Shown here in pieces: positions 12,610 through 23,777 of a stretch of DNA of 64,000 nt. A program made the translations under genes and the position numbers. Position 1 is the stretch's first letter, and each line of letters begins with the position of its first letter. Under the pieces are notes generated by a model. It did not search any database. It saw only the letters and a list, made by a program, of their open reading frames with translations, and was not told where the DNA came from. The DNA lies in assembly GCF_009905375.1 (NCBI RefSeq), contig NC_133656.1, forward strand, positions 237,420,396-237,484,395. The letters run 5' to 3'. Source of the DNA: Apium graveolens. Its lineage: Eukaryota; Streptophyta; Magnoliopsida; Apiales; Apiaceae.

Positions 12610-12755
12610 GCCAGAAAACTTTTGATTATTACTTGACAGCATCGCCATCTTTGTATTAGTATTACTTGACGGCAGAGCCATCTTTATATTACTTGAAGGT
12701 AGAGCCATCTTTATAGTGTTATTTGACGGTATAGCCATCTTTATAGATTTCAATC
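12610..12755 (-). repeat. Short tandem repeats in the copia leader
   Basis: Between the 5' LTR and gag, a unit close to AAAGATGGCTCTACCGTCAAG (minus strand) recurs about four times at 12735, 12703, 12675 and 12650. It makes a spurious repetitive frame, MALPSSN. The position in the untranslated leader suggests an RNA-level or packaging role, but that is inference. Confidence 0.6.
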
Positions 12756-12918
12756 AGTAACATAAATATGTAATAATATTTAGAAGAAAATGAGGAAAAG
12801 AAAACGTACCTCTTTTATGAAATAGTTTTTGTTGATAGAGACTCGTGGGTCAGAATAAGTCGTAGCTATTTCGAGAATAAAGCTTCAGTTGGCAGAGACT
12901 CGTGCTGATAACGTGTTA

Positions 12919-13200
12919 TGAACCTTTGTTATAAACCTTGACTGAAAATATTAGTTATTTTAATGTAGAGGAAGTATAAAAGAATAGAAGATGGAGAGAA
13001 AGTTGTGTTTCATTTCATTAGCTAAATGAGCTATTTATAGTAGTTGATTTACAAGGCTTACTAAGTAAACTATTCAAATCTTATTCATTAAGTATTAAAA
13101 GTCTTCCTCGATAAGCTTTACAAATCTTTCTCGATAATATTTACAAGTCTTCCTGGATAAGCTTTGACAATCACTTTATTTTTATTCAAATATTTTAACA
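12919..13200 (-). repeat. Copia 5' LTR (minus-strand element)
   Basis: Begins TGAACCTTTGTTATAAACC and ends TATTTTAACA directly before the target copy cagatt. It pairs with the LTR at 7353-7656 and is shorter by about 20 bases through loss within the cgataagctt repeats. Confidence 0.88.
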
Positions 13201-13206
13201 CAGATT

Positions 13207-13817
13207 TTGTTATTTGCAATTTTATCAAATTATATATTTAAAATAAGATAAGCATTTTTCATTACCTTACTTGACAACTTCTTTTTAAGAAATAAATTAG
13301 TGAGTTGTAAAAACTTTTTTTCTGGAGACTGCACAAGGGATAAACCTTTAGAATAGAAAGTAAATAATGTAAGATTTGCAAGTCCTAAACTCGAACTTTT
13401 TATTATTTATAATACCACAGATAATATAGGTCCTGCAGCAACATGTTAAACATTACATCTGCACAAATACATACTGTGATACACATTTGACTAACTTATA
13501 TTGGAGTAGGAAGTTTATTCGTTACTACAACAAGCATTAACTACCTCTTATTTCACCACTATGTAACATGCACTTGAGCATCCCAAGTTCCCAACAAACG
13601 TAACTGCATTTCCACTTCCACAAAGCAGGAAAAATGCAGTGTAAAGACAAAATAAAAGAATGACATTGTATCGTCATATACATCACAATTTAGCCTCGGG
13701 CAGCACGTCAACAAAGACGTGAACTAATATTACAAGCTTTATATCTGGCTTCCGAAACTATACTTTGAAAGAGTGCATATGCCCCAAATGAGGATACTCA
13801 GTTGCAGAAATAATGGA
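13207..13817. other. Probable 3' UTR and flank of the type I membrane protein gene
   Basis: Between the copia element and the stop codon at 13818 there is no further coding signal. The sequence from roughly 13430 to 13817 is less AT-rich than intergenic DNA and probably holds the 3' UTR. I could not place a poly(A) site. Confidence 0.35.
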
Positions 13818-16800
13818 TTAAGAATCTTGTGCTGCCTCAAACCTGGTTGGAGTATCAATACCCGCCATACAGCAGAGCCCGGATATTAAGATTATAAGCA
13901 AAACAATCCCCTGAAAAGATTTACCAAGAAGCAGTTATTTGCATGAGACTCGCCTATATAACACAAAAGTTGGTTTAAACATTTAAGTCTAGAAGAGAGA
14001 AGAAAAAAAATCAAGGAAATCAGAATGTAGTTCAGAATTATTTTAAGTTTTTACAGTATTCAGTTGGTCAGCCTGCAAATAGCATAGCTTAATTTATTTT
14101 AAATTCATGTCTAATATGATGACCTGGTAATATTAATATTATATTGGACTGGTACGTAATGCTTGGTAGTATTCTGGAAGACTTCCTGAAGTCTTTAATA
14201 TTATATTGTGCTACTTAAGTCTTTAATATTATATTGTGGTACCCCATCGTTGAGAAGAGAGTCTTGCAAGATTGCAATAGTAGTTCCAAAGTAGCACTAT
14301 GGAGTCTGGCCTTCAAAAGACACCTTAAAAACTAAGATATTAAATAGAGAATGATCTATTTGCTGTCTTCTCAATACATGCTGGAGATAAAATAGCACAA
14401 TGGGGTCATCATTGTTGAACATTTCTACACACGGCCTTACAGGGGATGCAGATTAAAAATTTCAGTAAGGTTAGGCTTCTAAGAAGTCTGCAATTTACAT
14501 TTAAATGAGACGTACAAGGCCAATCTTAAAAGAGGTAACAAATTGGTTGAATTGCTGTCTATGTACTTCGAAGAATTCCACAAGTCACTTGTGGAAACAG
14601 TGCATCTGAAACTTTACCTAGATACTACTTGGGTGATGATGTTTGAGATCATTCAACGTGTTCTAACTTCTAACATAAGTCTGCCTTGTAAGTTGTAACC
14701 ATAGCGAAACAATAATATTGAGAAGGGTTATTAGTACAATTTTCATCTATCAACTTATGGTTGGACTACATTAGTTCACTCCAAATGAAACTTAAGTACT
14801 ACAGGTCTTCTGATCTTTGTTGGCAAAAAGACACAAATCAAATGTATCCTGTGATTAAAACAAATGCCTTTCAATCTTGCAACAACTTAGCTACGAATTA
14901 GCTTATGCAGATGACTTATTTTCTTGGTGAAGAAATTTTACTCTCTCATGCTTCCATCATTTCCCTACATTTTCAGATTTAAAGGATCCATGCCTCCTTA
15001 TGAGTCAAAATGTCATTGGTATAAGCAAGATGCTAAGGAGAATGCTAGACCACCTTTTAAGGTTTACATATAAAAGAAAGATTCATCAGAACAGACCACA
15101 AGGGCAGAATGCGTATAACAGCTTGTCACCAGGGCCGTATAAGACAATTTACAATATTTACAGAGAAGAGTGAGATAAAAGAGGGGGTGTCGGGTCTTTT
15201 AGGTTTATCAGATATTTTGTTAAGGTTGTATTGCAGGAGAGCACCTCACATCTCGAACTGTGAGGGTTGTATTCTCAATTTGGAATTAAGGAGTACTAGA
15301 TAATATCAATAGCTCTGTTCTTGTTGAGTTAATTTGTAGCACAAGAAAACAACCTTATTTCCTAGAAATGCACAAGATAAGTAGCTACATTAGCCAATCT
15401 CAATCATGTATTCATATTTATTTAAACCCAATCTACAGCTCGATAATTTTACCACAACAGTTCAGCCAACCCTCAGTAGATTCGATACTAACATATCTAA
15501 TCATTTGTTTAGTGTTTCTTTAGTGTCGCCATTGACAAATTTACATCTATTGACAGTCCTTGTTACAGATTTGCTGACCAACTGTCTATGCAATATGGAA
15601 AACTACGAAGTACAGTCTATTGCTATTAAATCTAGATAACTTTGTTTTATGATCATTCAATAGGCAATAGAAATTAACTAAATATAAAGATATTTCACCT
15701 TTATGACATTGCCCAGAAAAGAACCTATACACGACAAAGTAGACTAACCACTGATGCTTAAGGTATAACAGCAAAAAGAAGAAAAAAAAACATACCACAA
15801 AAAGTCCCTCCAAGAGGGATGACTTCAGTTGGCAGACTCCATCGCATGAAGTTGAATTAGCTAACTTGTTTACAGAAGGACCTTCAGCAAGGAACCTTTG
15901 TAGATCACGTTCTGAAGGATAACGGATTGCCTTAAACGGGTCTGACACATAGAGAGCTGAAAATTTGGCGCCAGAATGCTCCACAGAACTAATCACCTCT
16001 GAGAAAACCTGGCCTGCACAATCAATCCATTGTTATAAGATTTTTCAGCCAGAGGGTTTGTTTTGACTTGAGGAACATACTAAAAGTAACAGCTAATTAG
16101 GTCCTAGTGGACCGCATTTGCAATTGCATCTTTTAAAGCCATCGATAATTTAGAATGGCATACTTTCTGGTGACTTTTCTAGTCCGTTCAAGGAACTGGA
16201 GCCATCATCACATACAACAATCAAATTTGCTTGTCCCTTGGATCTCGTTTCCATCTTCAAAGCCAAAAAGTCCTGTGCATAGCCAAATAGAGAAACATAT
16301 GTTCAAGTGATGAAGCACACTCCACCATGAAAATTAAAAATGAAATCTACAATAAATTCACATTACATGGATTGACTGAATATTTGCAAGTTTCTCATAA
16401 TTGGCACCCTTCACCAAACATGACTCGGTGAATGCAACATTGCTAGCTCCTAAAGCATGTCCACAAGTTTCCGCGAACTCAGAAACTAGAGAGCTTGCCA
16501 ATGTGTCTTCCTCCTCTGATGCAACAACATATGGAAATGCTAAAGAGTGATTCGATTTAGTGAAAGAATCCTGTTCACACAGAGGAAGATACATACTAAA
16601 AATTAGAAACAATAGAAGAGCAGTACTTAATTTGAACAACATATTTAACTACAAATTTCTCTCTCCATAGTTCACCTACTAATACCTTGAGCAGTTTAAG
16701 CAGTGCTAGATCTGCATGTTTACTTCCAGATATATCCAAAGATTGTAACTGCAGGAGTAATTCCATGATTAACAGTCACAGCATGAATAAGAAGTGTGGC

Positions 16801-19219
16801 TACAGCCTACTTAAAAGTGACCGCAAAAGAATAGTATTGGACAGAAATTTATGTCCTGCTAACAGCCTGCTAGGAATAATCAGAACACTTGTTCTCTTAC
16901 AGTTCAAATTACATCTGCATCCGAAATAAGCTAGGTAGAAATTAAACTGGAAGTTCAACTGGCTTATCTACAAATTTTTTTTGTTTATACGAAGAATCAA
17001 GGGGATATAAATCTTTGTCAGAAAAATGAACGAGTCCACCGAATAGTAGTAATAGTCTTGTTTATTCTTGAAATTAAAATCCTTACCTCTTTCCCAACAA
17101 AAAGTAGCGCAATATCTACAGATGGCTGTAATTCCTTCCCAGAGCACTGAATAGACGAAAATGGTGTAAGTATTACACGGATAAGAAAAATAACATCCTT
17201 TTTTTCATGCATCTTTTTAATACAAGAAAAAACTTGTAAAAAAATGAGTTAAAAAAGAACAAAATGCATACAGCAGGGTTTGGGTTATTTACCAAATACT
17301 CAGACCAGCCACCTAGAGACATGACGGACTTTGCCAAGTCCTTAGGCGATAAAGTTTGGTAATTTATTCCATCCAACGCTCTGTCACAAGAATATCAATA
17401 TTACTTGCAAGATTCACAGTATAGACTACCAAAGACGTAAAAAATATAATGTATCTTTCTTTCACTCTACATCAAAAAAGTACTTAATATTCTAAGAAAA
17501 ACTATTACCACCGCCTAGAAGATACATAAATAAAACAGCACATGGCAAAAAACGGAAGCCTGTAACAACATTTTTATATAAGTAGACCCGCAGAGAAAAA
17601 AACCTACACAGCTAATGCATGACAATAGGTAAAAAGCCCTAGTAACAACCATAGACACACAAACTGATGACATGGCAGTTCAACATAACAAAAATAAGTA
17701 AAATCGAATAAAATAAATTAAATCAAATAAATGATGACAGTGCATTAGATCAACAAATTATTTTGACTCAGTGCAGAGATACTAACTTCACCAGAAAATC
17801 GAGTTAACAATACACTATTGCCTATTGGAACATCATATAATGAAATCATTTCCACGTTTAAGATTAAATACCATCAATAACATTGATATATGATAAACGC
17901 GGAATATCATGACAAAAACCAACCTCAGTTAGAGTCCCATAAAATGTACAAACATATAACTGGGTTATTTTCGGCTGTAAAAAAAGAAAAAAAAAACCTA
18001 AGGAATTGATTAACACGCTAGACTGGGAGCATCTAAATTTGCATTATTCTAATTTTTTAAAGACATGAATGCTTATCAGTCAACCTTTTACCTCTCCGAT
18101 CTATATCTTTACTAGTAAGAGCTGCTTATGAAAAAGACATCAGTAACAAATACCTTTCCGACATATTTGTTCCATATGCTTATTATCCCCTCACTTAGAG
18201 CTTATTTACACTAATTTTTTCAACCACATTTCATACTCTAAACTCCAATCACATTTTAATTCATTTCCATCATACTAGAGTACCTACTACAACGCGTAAC
18301 CAAATAATCCCCCATAATAAACAACAAAGAACAAACTGATCAAAACTCATCTATCCTATCAATCTAACCGACAAAACACTACAAAATGACTAACCCACGC
18401 AAACAAACATCTCCTTATCCTTATTACACACACACCGCAATTCTTCTTCCTACACACTAAACACCAACAATACTCACAACTAAACTTAAAACCAAAACAT
18501 TCTTCTCATAACAAAACCGATCCAAGCATCAAACACACTTCACTAAACATCGATAAACACTATGCAATAATCAATCCACACAAACAAAAATCACCTCATC
18601 CTCAATTGCTAATTACACACATATCACAATTTTTCATCCTTCACACTAAACACCAACACTACTCGCAACTAAACTTAAAACCAAAAAATTCTTCTCATAA
18701 CAAAACCAATCCAAGCATCAAACACACTTCACTGAACATCGATTAACACTACGCAATAATCAATCCACGCAAACAAAAATCACCTCATCCTCAATTGCTA
18801 ATTACACACATATCACAATTTTCATCCTACACACTAAACACCAACAATACTCGCAACTAAACTTAAAACCAAAACATTTTTCTCATAACAAAACCAATCC
18901 AAGCATCAAACACACTTCACTAAACATCGATAAACACTACGCAACAACTAAGCTACACAAACAATAATCGCAATTTTCCTTCCTACACGCTAATTACCAA
19001 TAACACTTTGCAACTAAACTTAAAATCGAAACATTCTACTCATACCACAGCCAATCACACTTTACGAAACATCGAAAATTTACGAAACATCGAAAACCAA
19101 AACAATCAGTACCTATCCTGATGAGAAGACCACAGAAACGCAGGAGCAGTAGACTGATAGCTCAAGCCCACACAAAACTGAGCCACAATCACAACTAACA
19201 CTACGCCCAATTTATTCAT
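13818..19219 (-). CDS. Plant type I membrane protein (At3g13410-like), eight coding exons
   Basis: Exons (high to low): 19219-19113, 17380-17293, 17146-17087, 16748-16686, 16570-16367, 16272-16164, 16013-15796, 13910-13818. All are GT-AG and sum to 942 nt, 313 residues. The start MNKLGVVLVVIVAQFCVGLS is a signal peptide. The lumenal part has YQTLSPKDLAKSVMSLGGWS, VDIALLFVGKE, SLAFPYVVASEEED, LIVVCDDGSS, VISSVEHSGAKFSALYVSDP and a CDGVCQLKSSLLEG tail. One membrane segment (GIVLLIILISGLCCMAGI) precedes a short cytosolic end TPTRFEAAQDS. I recall this family as plant 'type 1 membrane protein'. Topology and tail resemble V-ATPase accessory AP1/Ac45 proteins, which is only a suggestion. A 5' UTR intron seems present (donor CGATTC/GTAAGT near 19342). 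Confidence 0.88.
13911..15795 (-). other. Long last intron of the type I membrane protein gene
   Basis: A 1.9 kb intron separates the lumenal tail exon from the transmembrane exon. It contains a short local repeat (tctttaatattatattgtg near 14190 and 14220) but no recognisable transposon ends or exons. The donor is GTATGT and the acceptor TTTTCAG. Confidence 0.6.
18390..19050. repeat. Minisatellite, period about 189 bp, in intron 1 of the type I membrane protein gene
   Basis: Three good copies and one partial copy share caccaacaatactcgcaact, aaacttaaaaccaaaacatt, caatccaagcatcaaacaca and cttcactaaacatcgataaacac. Copies start near 18461, 18650 and 18839, with decay after 18960. The strand is almost free of G, a strong composition bias. 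It sits at the 3' side of exon 1 in a 1.7 kb intron. Confidence 0.75.
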
Positions 19220-19442
19220 CTTATTTTTCACCCTGCTATACATATAACACATCATAATCATCAATTAAACTACAATAATCAAAACGAAATTAAATAAATT
19301 AAACTTGAAATTGCAATTAAAGTGAAATTAAAGAGAGACTTACGAATCGAATTGGTAGAGATCGTGGAGTTGGGTCTGAGATTTGTGTGTATTCGAGTTA
19401 TTTTATCTGTGTGATTGAATCAGATCCGTGGCTGTAGTTGTT

Positions 19443-20345
19443 TTAATTGAAAAAACATTTTGATATTTTTTATATATACTAGTATTTAAAGTATTAGTAA
19501 TAATATTTAATTTAGTTTTAGCATGCTCCTCCTCTAGTTAACAAATCAAAATACCCGTCATTTGGGGATGTAATAATTTATATTTGAATATTATAATGGT
19601 TCTATACGAAATTCTATATCATTTAAATATCTTAAATTAACAAATTTCACGTCTTAAGAATTCAAAACTTCAATGAAATTAAAAAAATTAAATAATATTT
19701 AAGAAATTGGTTTATCATATGGATTTTAAGCTAATATATAATGATATAAATTAACCGTGACAATTCAACTAATTTAGAACTTGTTTTTTTTCAGAATTTA
19801 GAACATATTATTTTATGTGTACATACAAAATCAATAGTATGAACAAATTGATAATTAGTTTATATTTTCTAAAAAACTCATGTTGTATAAATATATACAT
19901 GTCATGTTTTATATTCAGTTGTTACATCTAGCATACAAAATATAAGATACAATATAAGATATTTAACCTCTGCATGAATTAGGACTTTCCATAAAAGAAT
20001 AGTCAAAAATAAATATTAAAAGCAGGATACATACAATATAAGATATTTAAATATATATGAAATCAATCAAATCAAACCATATATGATATTTAAATGTATA
20101 TAAAATCAATCAAATCAAACCATCTATGGGAAGGGTGTTAAAATGAAAATATTTTGCATGGATGCTAAATTTTACAATTATATCATTAAAATAACAATAT
20201 ATTAAATTCATATAACATTTACATTCATCTAATAAATGGACAAAAATTCCTAACCAATAAGTGATGAGAGAAAAGATGATATTAACATAGAGCAGACAAA
20301 ACGGTGCCTATGTAAGAGTATTAAACTTCTTAAATTCAACTTCGT
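19443..20345. other. AT-rich intergenic stretch
   Basis: Apart from a two-copy repeat of tttaaatatatatgaaatcaatcaaatc near 20045-20125, I see no gene, RNA or complete element here. Confidence 0.5.
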
Positions 20346-20688
20346 TATAATAAGCCTTTGTTGTGCTTTTGCCTTGGCATGCATCTTCCTTTTAAGATGG
20401 CTAATAATGTAGGAGTAAATCTTGAGAACCCTTGCACGTTTCACAAATTCATTGGTCTAAGTAAACAAATCATTGGAATATGTACTTCCCTTTTTTGAAA
20501 AAATGATATATAGTAGATAAAATTTTATAAGGACAATAAATATTTAACTCACACGACGATCACATGTCTTCTTCGGTATGTCTCTTAAACCAGCAAGAAG
20601 GTCTTCATGTTCCCTGTCAAATAGTTCTTGGCCAGGTAGACCAGCCGCAACAACGTTTATTGGTTTATCATTAAATGAATCGTCAAAT
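20346..20688 (-). pseudogene. EHD (EH-domain-containing dynamin-like ATPase) gene fragment, two exon remnants
   Basis: The exon at about 20688-20553 reads DSFNDKPIN, GQELFDREHEDLLAGLRDIP and KKTCDRR, then a GTGAGT donor. The next at 20456-20346 reads TNEFVKRARVLKIYSYIISH and LKRKMHAKAKAQQRL, after which similarity stops. Plant EHD proteins drive endocytic recycling and contain exactly this consecutive sequence between the GTPase-like domain and the helical region. The order and intron are preserved, so it came from genomic DNA and not a processed mRNA. I found no other exons nearby, so it is a relic or gene capture, not a working gene. Confidence 0.75.
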
Positions 20689-20837
20689 ATAGGGAAATGA
20701 ATCATATAAATGAAGATCAATCATACAAATGAAATGAATCATATAATTTAAGATGAAAAACATAGGTTCTGAAACTAAATATCACATGGCATAATATATA
20801 TAAGAGTATAATATTTTATCTTGCAACCAACAAAGAC

Positions 20838-20990
20838 AAAGGTTCCTCAAATTACCAGGTTCCTTTTGGTTTGTGTACCAGAATAAAGGTTACCTCAAAT
20901 TTTCAGGTTCGTTTTGACGTGCCTTCAAGAGCAATTTAAGGTCACCCCAAATTATCATGTTCGTTTTGGCATGCCTACCAGAACAGAGAT
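20838..20990. repeat. Three-copy imperfect tandem repeat, about 47-52 bp
   Basis: Copies begin aaaggttcctcaaattaccag (20838), aaaggttacctcaaattttc (20885) and aaggtcaccccaaattatca (20937). Each goes on with a gttcgttttggcatgcctaccagaac-like half. No function is visible. The stretch 20990-21299 is AT-rich without a feature I recognise. Confidence 0.6.
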
Positions 20991-21299
20991 TGCTTGTAAA
21001 AAAAACAAAAGGTATGAATTACCTATACTGCAAGTTACATTATTATGCTTGCTGAACTTATTTTGGAAGAACTTAATTATACTCGGAAAAAACAATAGTT
21101 GTAAATAACCGATATAAACACACATAACCTCGGGAGTGATATTAACTATAAAATGATGATTAGAACGAAAATAACATGATAATACACTATAAGATAAACT
21201 AACAAGAAGTATGAGAATGAACAAGAAAATATATTACATATCATAAAATTTCACTTGATAAGTGTCGAGTTGGTTAGTCTTGTTTAACACCACACATAT

Positions 21300-22600
21300 T
21301 GTTAGATATTGAATGCTTTGAAATATAACACAGAGGGGGGTGAATGTGTTTCTTGGATTTTTCTTTGTTTTGAGCTTCATGGTTAATGGTTTGAATAAAG
21401 CAGTTAAGAAGTGTAGATATTATGTTTAACAGAATGAACACAATCACAAACACAATATATCAAAAACTCACTTAATTGTATTAATCTAGTTTGTCTTGCT
21501 ACAAATTTGTGTTCTTAATAAAATAAGAACTCAGCTTCTATTTTGAGAGAATACAAGAAAATCTAGATATGTTTTTTTCTTTTTTTTCACTTGTGAATTA
21601 AGGACCCGTGCATGCTTTATAAACTAGCAACACGGGTTTACAAAACTTGCACTAAAATGTACTAACTGTGACCTTGTTTATTTCCTTTTATGGTGTTAGC
21701 AAATTTGTGCAAAATCTTGCAGGTCTGTGACCACCATTTGTCCAGTTAATCTCGTCCCTTGATCTTGTATTCTTCAAGCTGTTTTGTAGACTTTCCAATT
21801 CAGTGAATGAACTGTTTGTTGACTGATAATCTTGAATCTTGAATTTGTCTGCATTTTGAATTTGAGAAGTATGTCGAGATCTCCAATTTGTTCAATAGAG
21901 AAGTGACATATTGATAAGTGTAATGACTTATCGGTATCTATGAGTTCTCTATAGGTATACTTGACTTGTCGAGGTCTCTAGATCCTTGCATGTGTAATGA
22001 CTTGTCGATATGTCCGAGATTCCACATGTAGAAATGACTTGTCGATATCTCTGAGATCTCTATATGCACGATTTAACTTATCGATATCTCTGAGACCTCT
22101 ATATGAGAAATTAACTTGTCAATATCTCCAATTCATCACATCTTCATTTGACTTGTCAATATCTCTGAGATCCCTACATGCAGAAATAACTTGTCGATAT
22201 CTCCATTTATCTACATCTTCATTTGACTTGTCGATATCTCTTAGACTTCTCTATATGTCATTTTGGACTTCTCTACAAGTCATTTTGGACTTCTCGAATG
22301 ACTTCTCGATATTACTTGATCTGTGACTTGTCGATATCTTGACTTAGAACATTTTTCATAGAACAGCTTTATTCGACTTCAAACTTCTACACTTTTCTTT
22401 GAGGCATGATCATTACTTGATCTTCTTCCAGAGTTTATTCCTTAGCTTGAAACTGTTCACTGAAAAATCCCCAGTCTAATATACTAACCATTTTTACAGA
22501 CTCAAGAAATACAATACAAATACATATTATCATACAACTTAATCTTAGGGTTGTCAATGTGATTTAGTCTTGTTATTATACATGCATGTCTTGAACAACA
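21300..22600 (-). repeat. Long LTR (3' LTR of the deleted element)
   Basis: It starts TGTTAGATATTGAATGC and ends TGAACAACA. It carries a runs-of-G segment (gaggggggtgaatgtg), an AT-rich middle and a minisatellite at 21880-22340. The partner at 23778 matches for about 1 kb. Confidence 0.88.
21880..22340. repeat. LTR minisatellite built on a TTGACTTGTCGATATCTC-type unit
   Basis: The words acttgtcgatatctc and gagatctctaca alternate many times with 35-60 base spacing. GAGATCTC is a self-complementary core. Equivalent arrays lie at 24350-24785 in the partner LTR and, inverted, at 45110-45670 in the related LTR. The array creates a long meaningless open frame. Confidence 0.8.
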
Positions 22601-22831
22601 ATCTCCCCCAATTTGTGAGAAGATTATTTATCACAAATTCATGCCTTATAATAAGACTAACCCCAAGCTAAAATCAAATACATAAAAATTGACAAATTGA
22701 CAAATACAAACTTTTATACATTGAGTAATTACATCAGTTCAAAATTGCATCCATAAAGTGAATTTCTCATAACCAACTTCTTTCCTAATGAGGTCCTTAA
22801 GATCTACTTGCACTTGAAATTCATCAATTAT

Positions 22832-23727
22832 TTATGTCCCTCTTATGACTTCCACCAGTTTGAGCCATTTTTCTAATGAGTAATTGTTGAGGTAATTAAC
22901 CCTAAATCTTGAAAACCTGTCAACTGCAATATTTAGAAAATGTCCATCTTTTGAGATTCTACTCATCCCCCTTGCCTTGAGTTCATTTGATCTTTGTTTA
23001 AACATTCCAATCTCTTTGGCATACTGCCTTTCCCTTTCCTCACTCTCGGCCTTTATTCTTGCATGTCTTTCATTCTTTTCTCTCAGCATCTCAGACATCA
23101 CAACCTTCCACATTCCTGTACTAGTGTCCTTGTCCTTCATCAAGCTTATCACCCTCTTCAATTATGTGGTTGAAAAAGTTTCCATTGCTTCTCTGTTAAG
23201 CACAGTGAATGAGCCATCCAAATAGTAGATTTGACTTCTCCCAAAGAGACAACCCAAATTTTGACTATTTCTTCAAAAACTTCAGTAATTCCTTCTTTAG
23301 ACTTAGCCATGAAACCCTCATATTGTGACACCAAGATTCTCCTTTGGTTAGATCTAACTTCCTCTCACACAGTACTTCAATCTTTTCCCAAATCCATTTA
23401 GTGGAATCACAATTGATAATTTTGTTGTACATCACATTGTCAAAACTCAATTAATATGAGTTGTAGACCGCTATCCAGTGCAATCTTTTCATTTTCAGGC
23501 TCTGTGTAGGTTGAAAGGTCTTTAGGAGTGTAATGTGCTGGTATGACCATATCTTCTTCTGTAGATTCAGAAACTCTCACCATAGGAATGAAAGGTCCAT
23601 TTTTTAGAATCTGAACATACATGGGGTTGACCATCCTTATGAACAACATCATTTTCTTTTTCCACAGTGTGTAATTGACCTTGTCAAAGACTGGTATCTT
23701 GATGCTTTTCAATTTTTGAGCACTCAT
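22832..23727 (-). pseudogene. Gag N-terminus joined to a 3'-terminal ORF remnant
   Basis: From 23727 the frame reads MSAQKLKSIKIPVFDKVNYT and LWKKKMMLFIR, the copia gag start. It continues in a second frame with NVMYNKIINCDSTKWIWEKI. After a jump, 23161-22832 encodes a charged, coiled-coil-like protein (MLREKNERHARIKAESEERE) ending EKWLKLVEVIRGT beside the 3' LTR. The whole pol domain is missing between these parts. The last ORF may be the extra 3' ORF that some copia elements carry after pol, which is inference. Confidence 0.7.
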
Positions 23728-23777
23728 TCTTCCAAGATCTTTATCTGTTTACTTTCAGATTTTACGCTGATACCACT

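Larger units (their letters stand above)
7353..13200 (-). mobile_element. Ty1/copia LTR retrotransposon, minus strand
   Basis: The two LTRs (7353-7656 and 12919-13200) bracket gag, zinc knuckle, protease, integrase, reverse transcriptase and RNase H in copia order on the minus strand. A polypurine tract (minus strand AAAGGGGGG, 7657-7665) abuts the 3' LTR. Next to the 5' LTR is TTATCAGCACGAG, the usual primer-site neighbourhood of this type. The flanks carry cagatt at 7343-7348 and 13201-13206; four extra bases on the left make the duplication imperfect. The coding region has stops and frameshifts, so it is inactive. Confidence 0.9.

Noticed and set aside
21997..22326. Plus-strand open frame with repeated DLSISLRSLY-like units
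   Set aside because: It is the LTR minisatellite read in one frame. The other copies are interrupted and there is no sign of a real protein.
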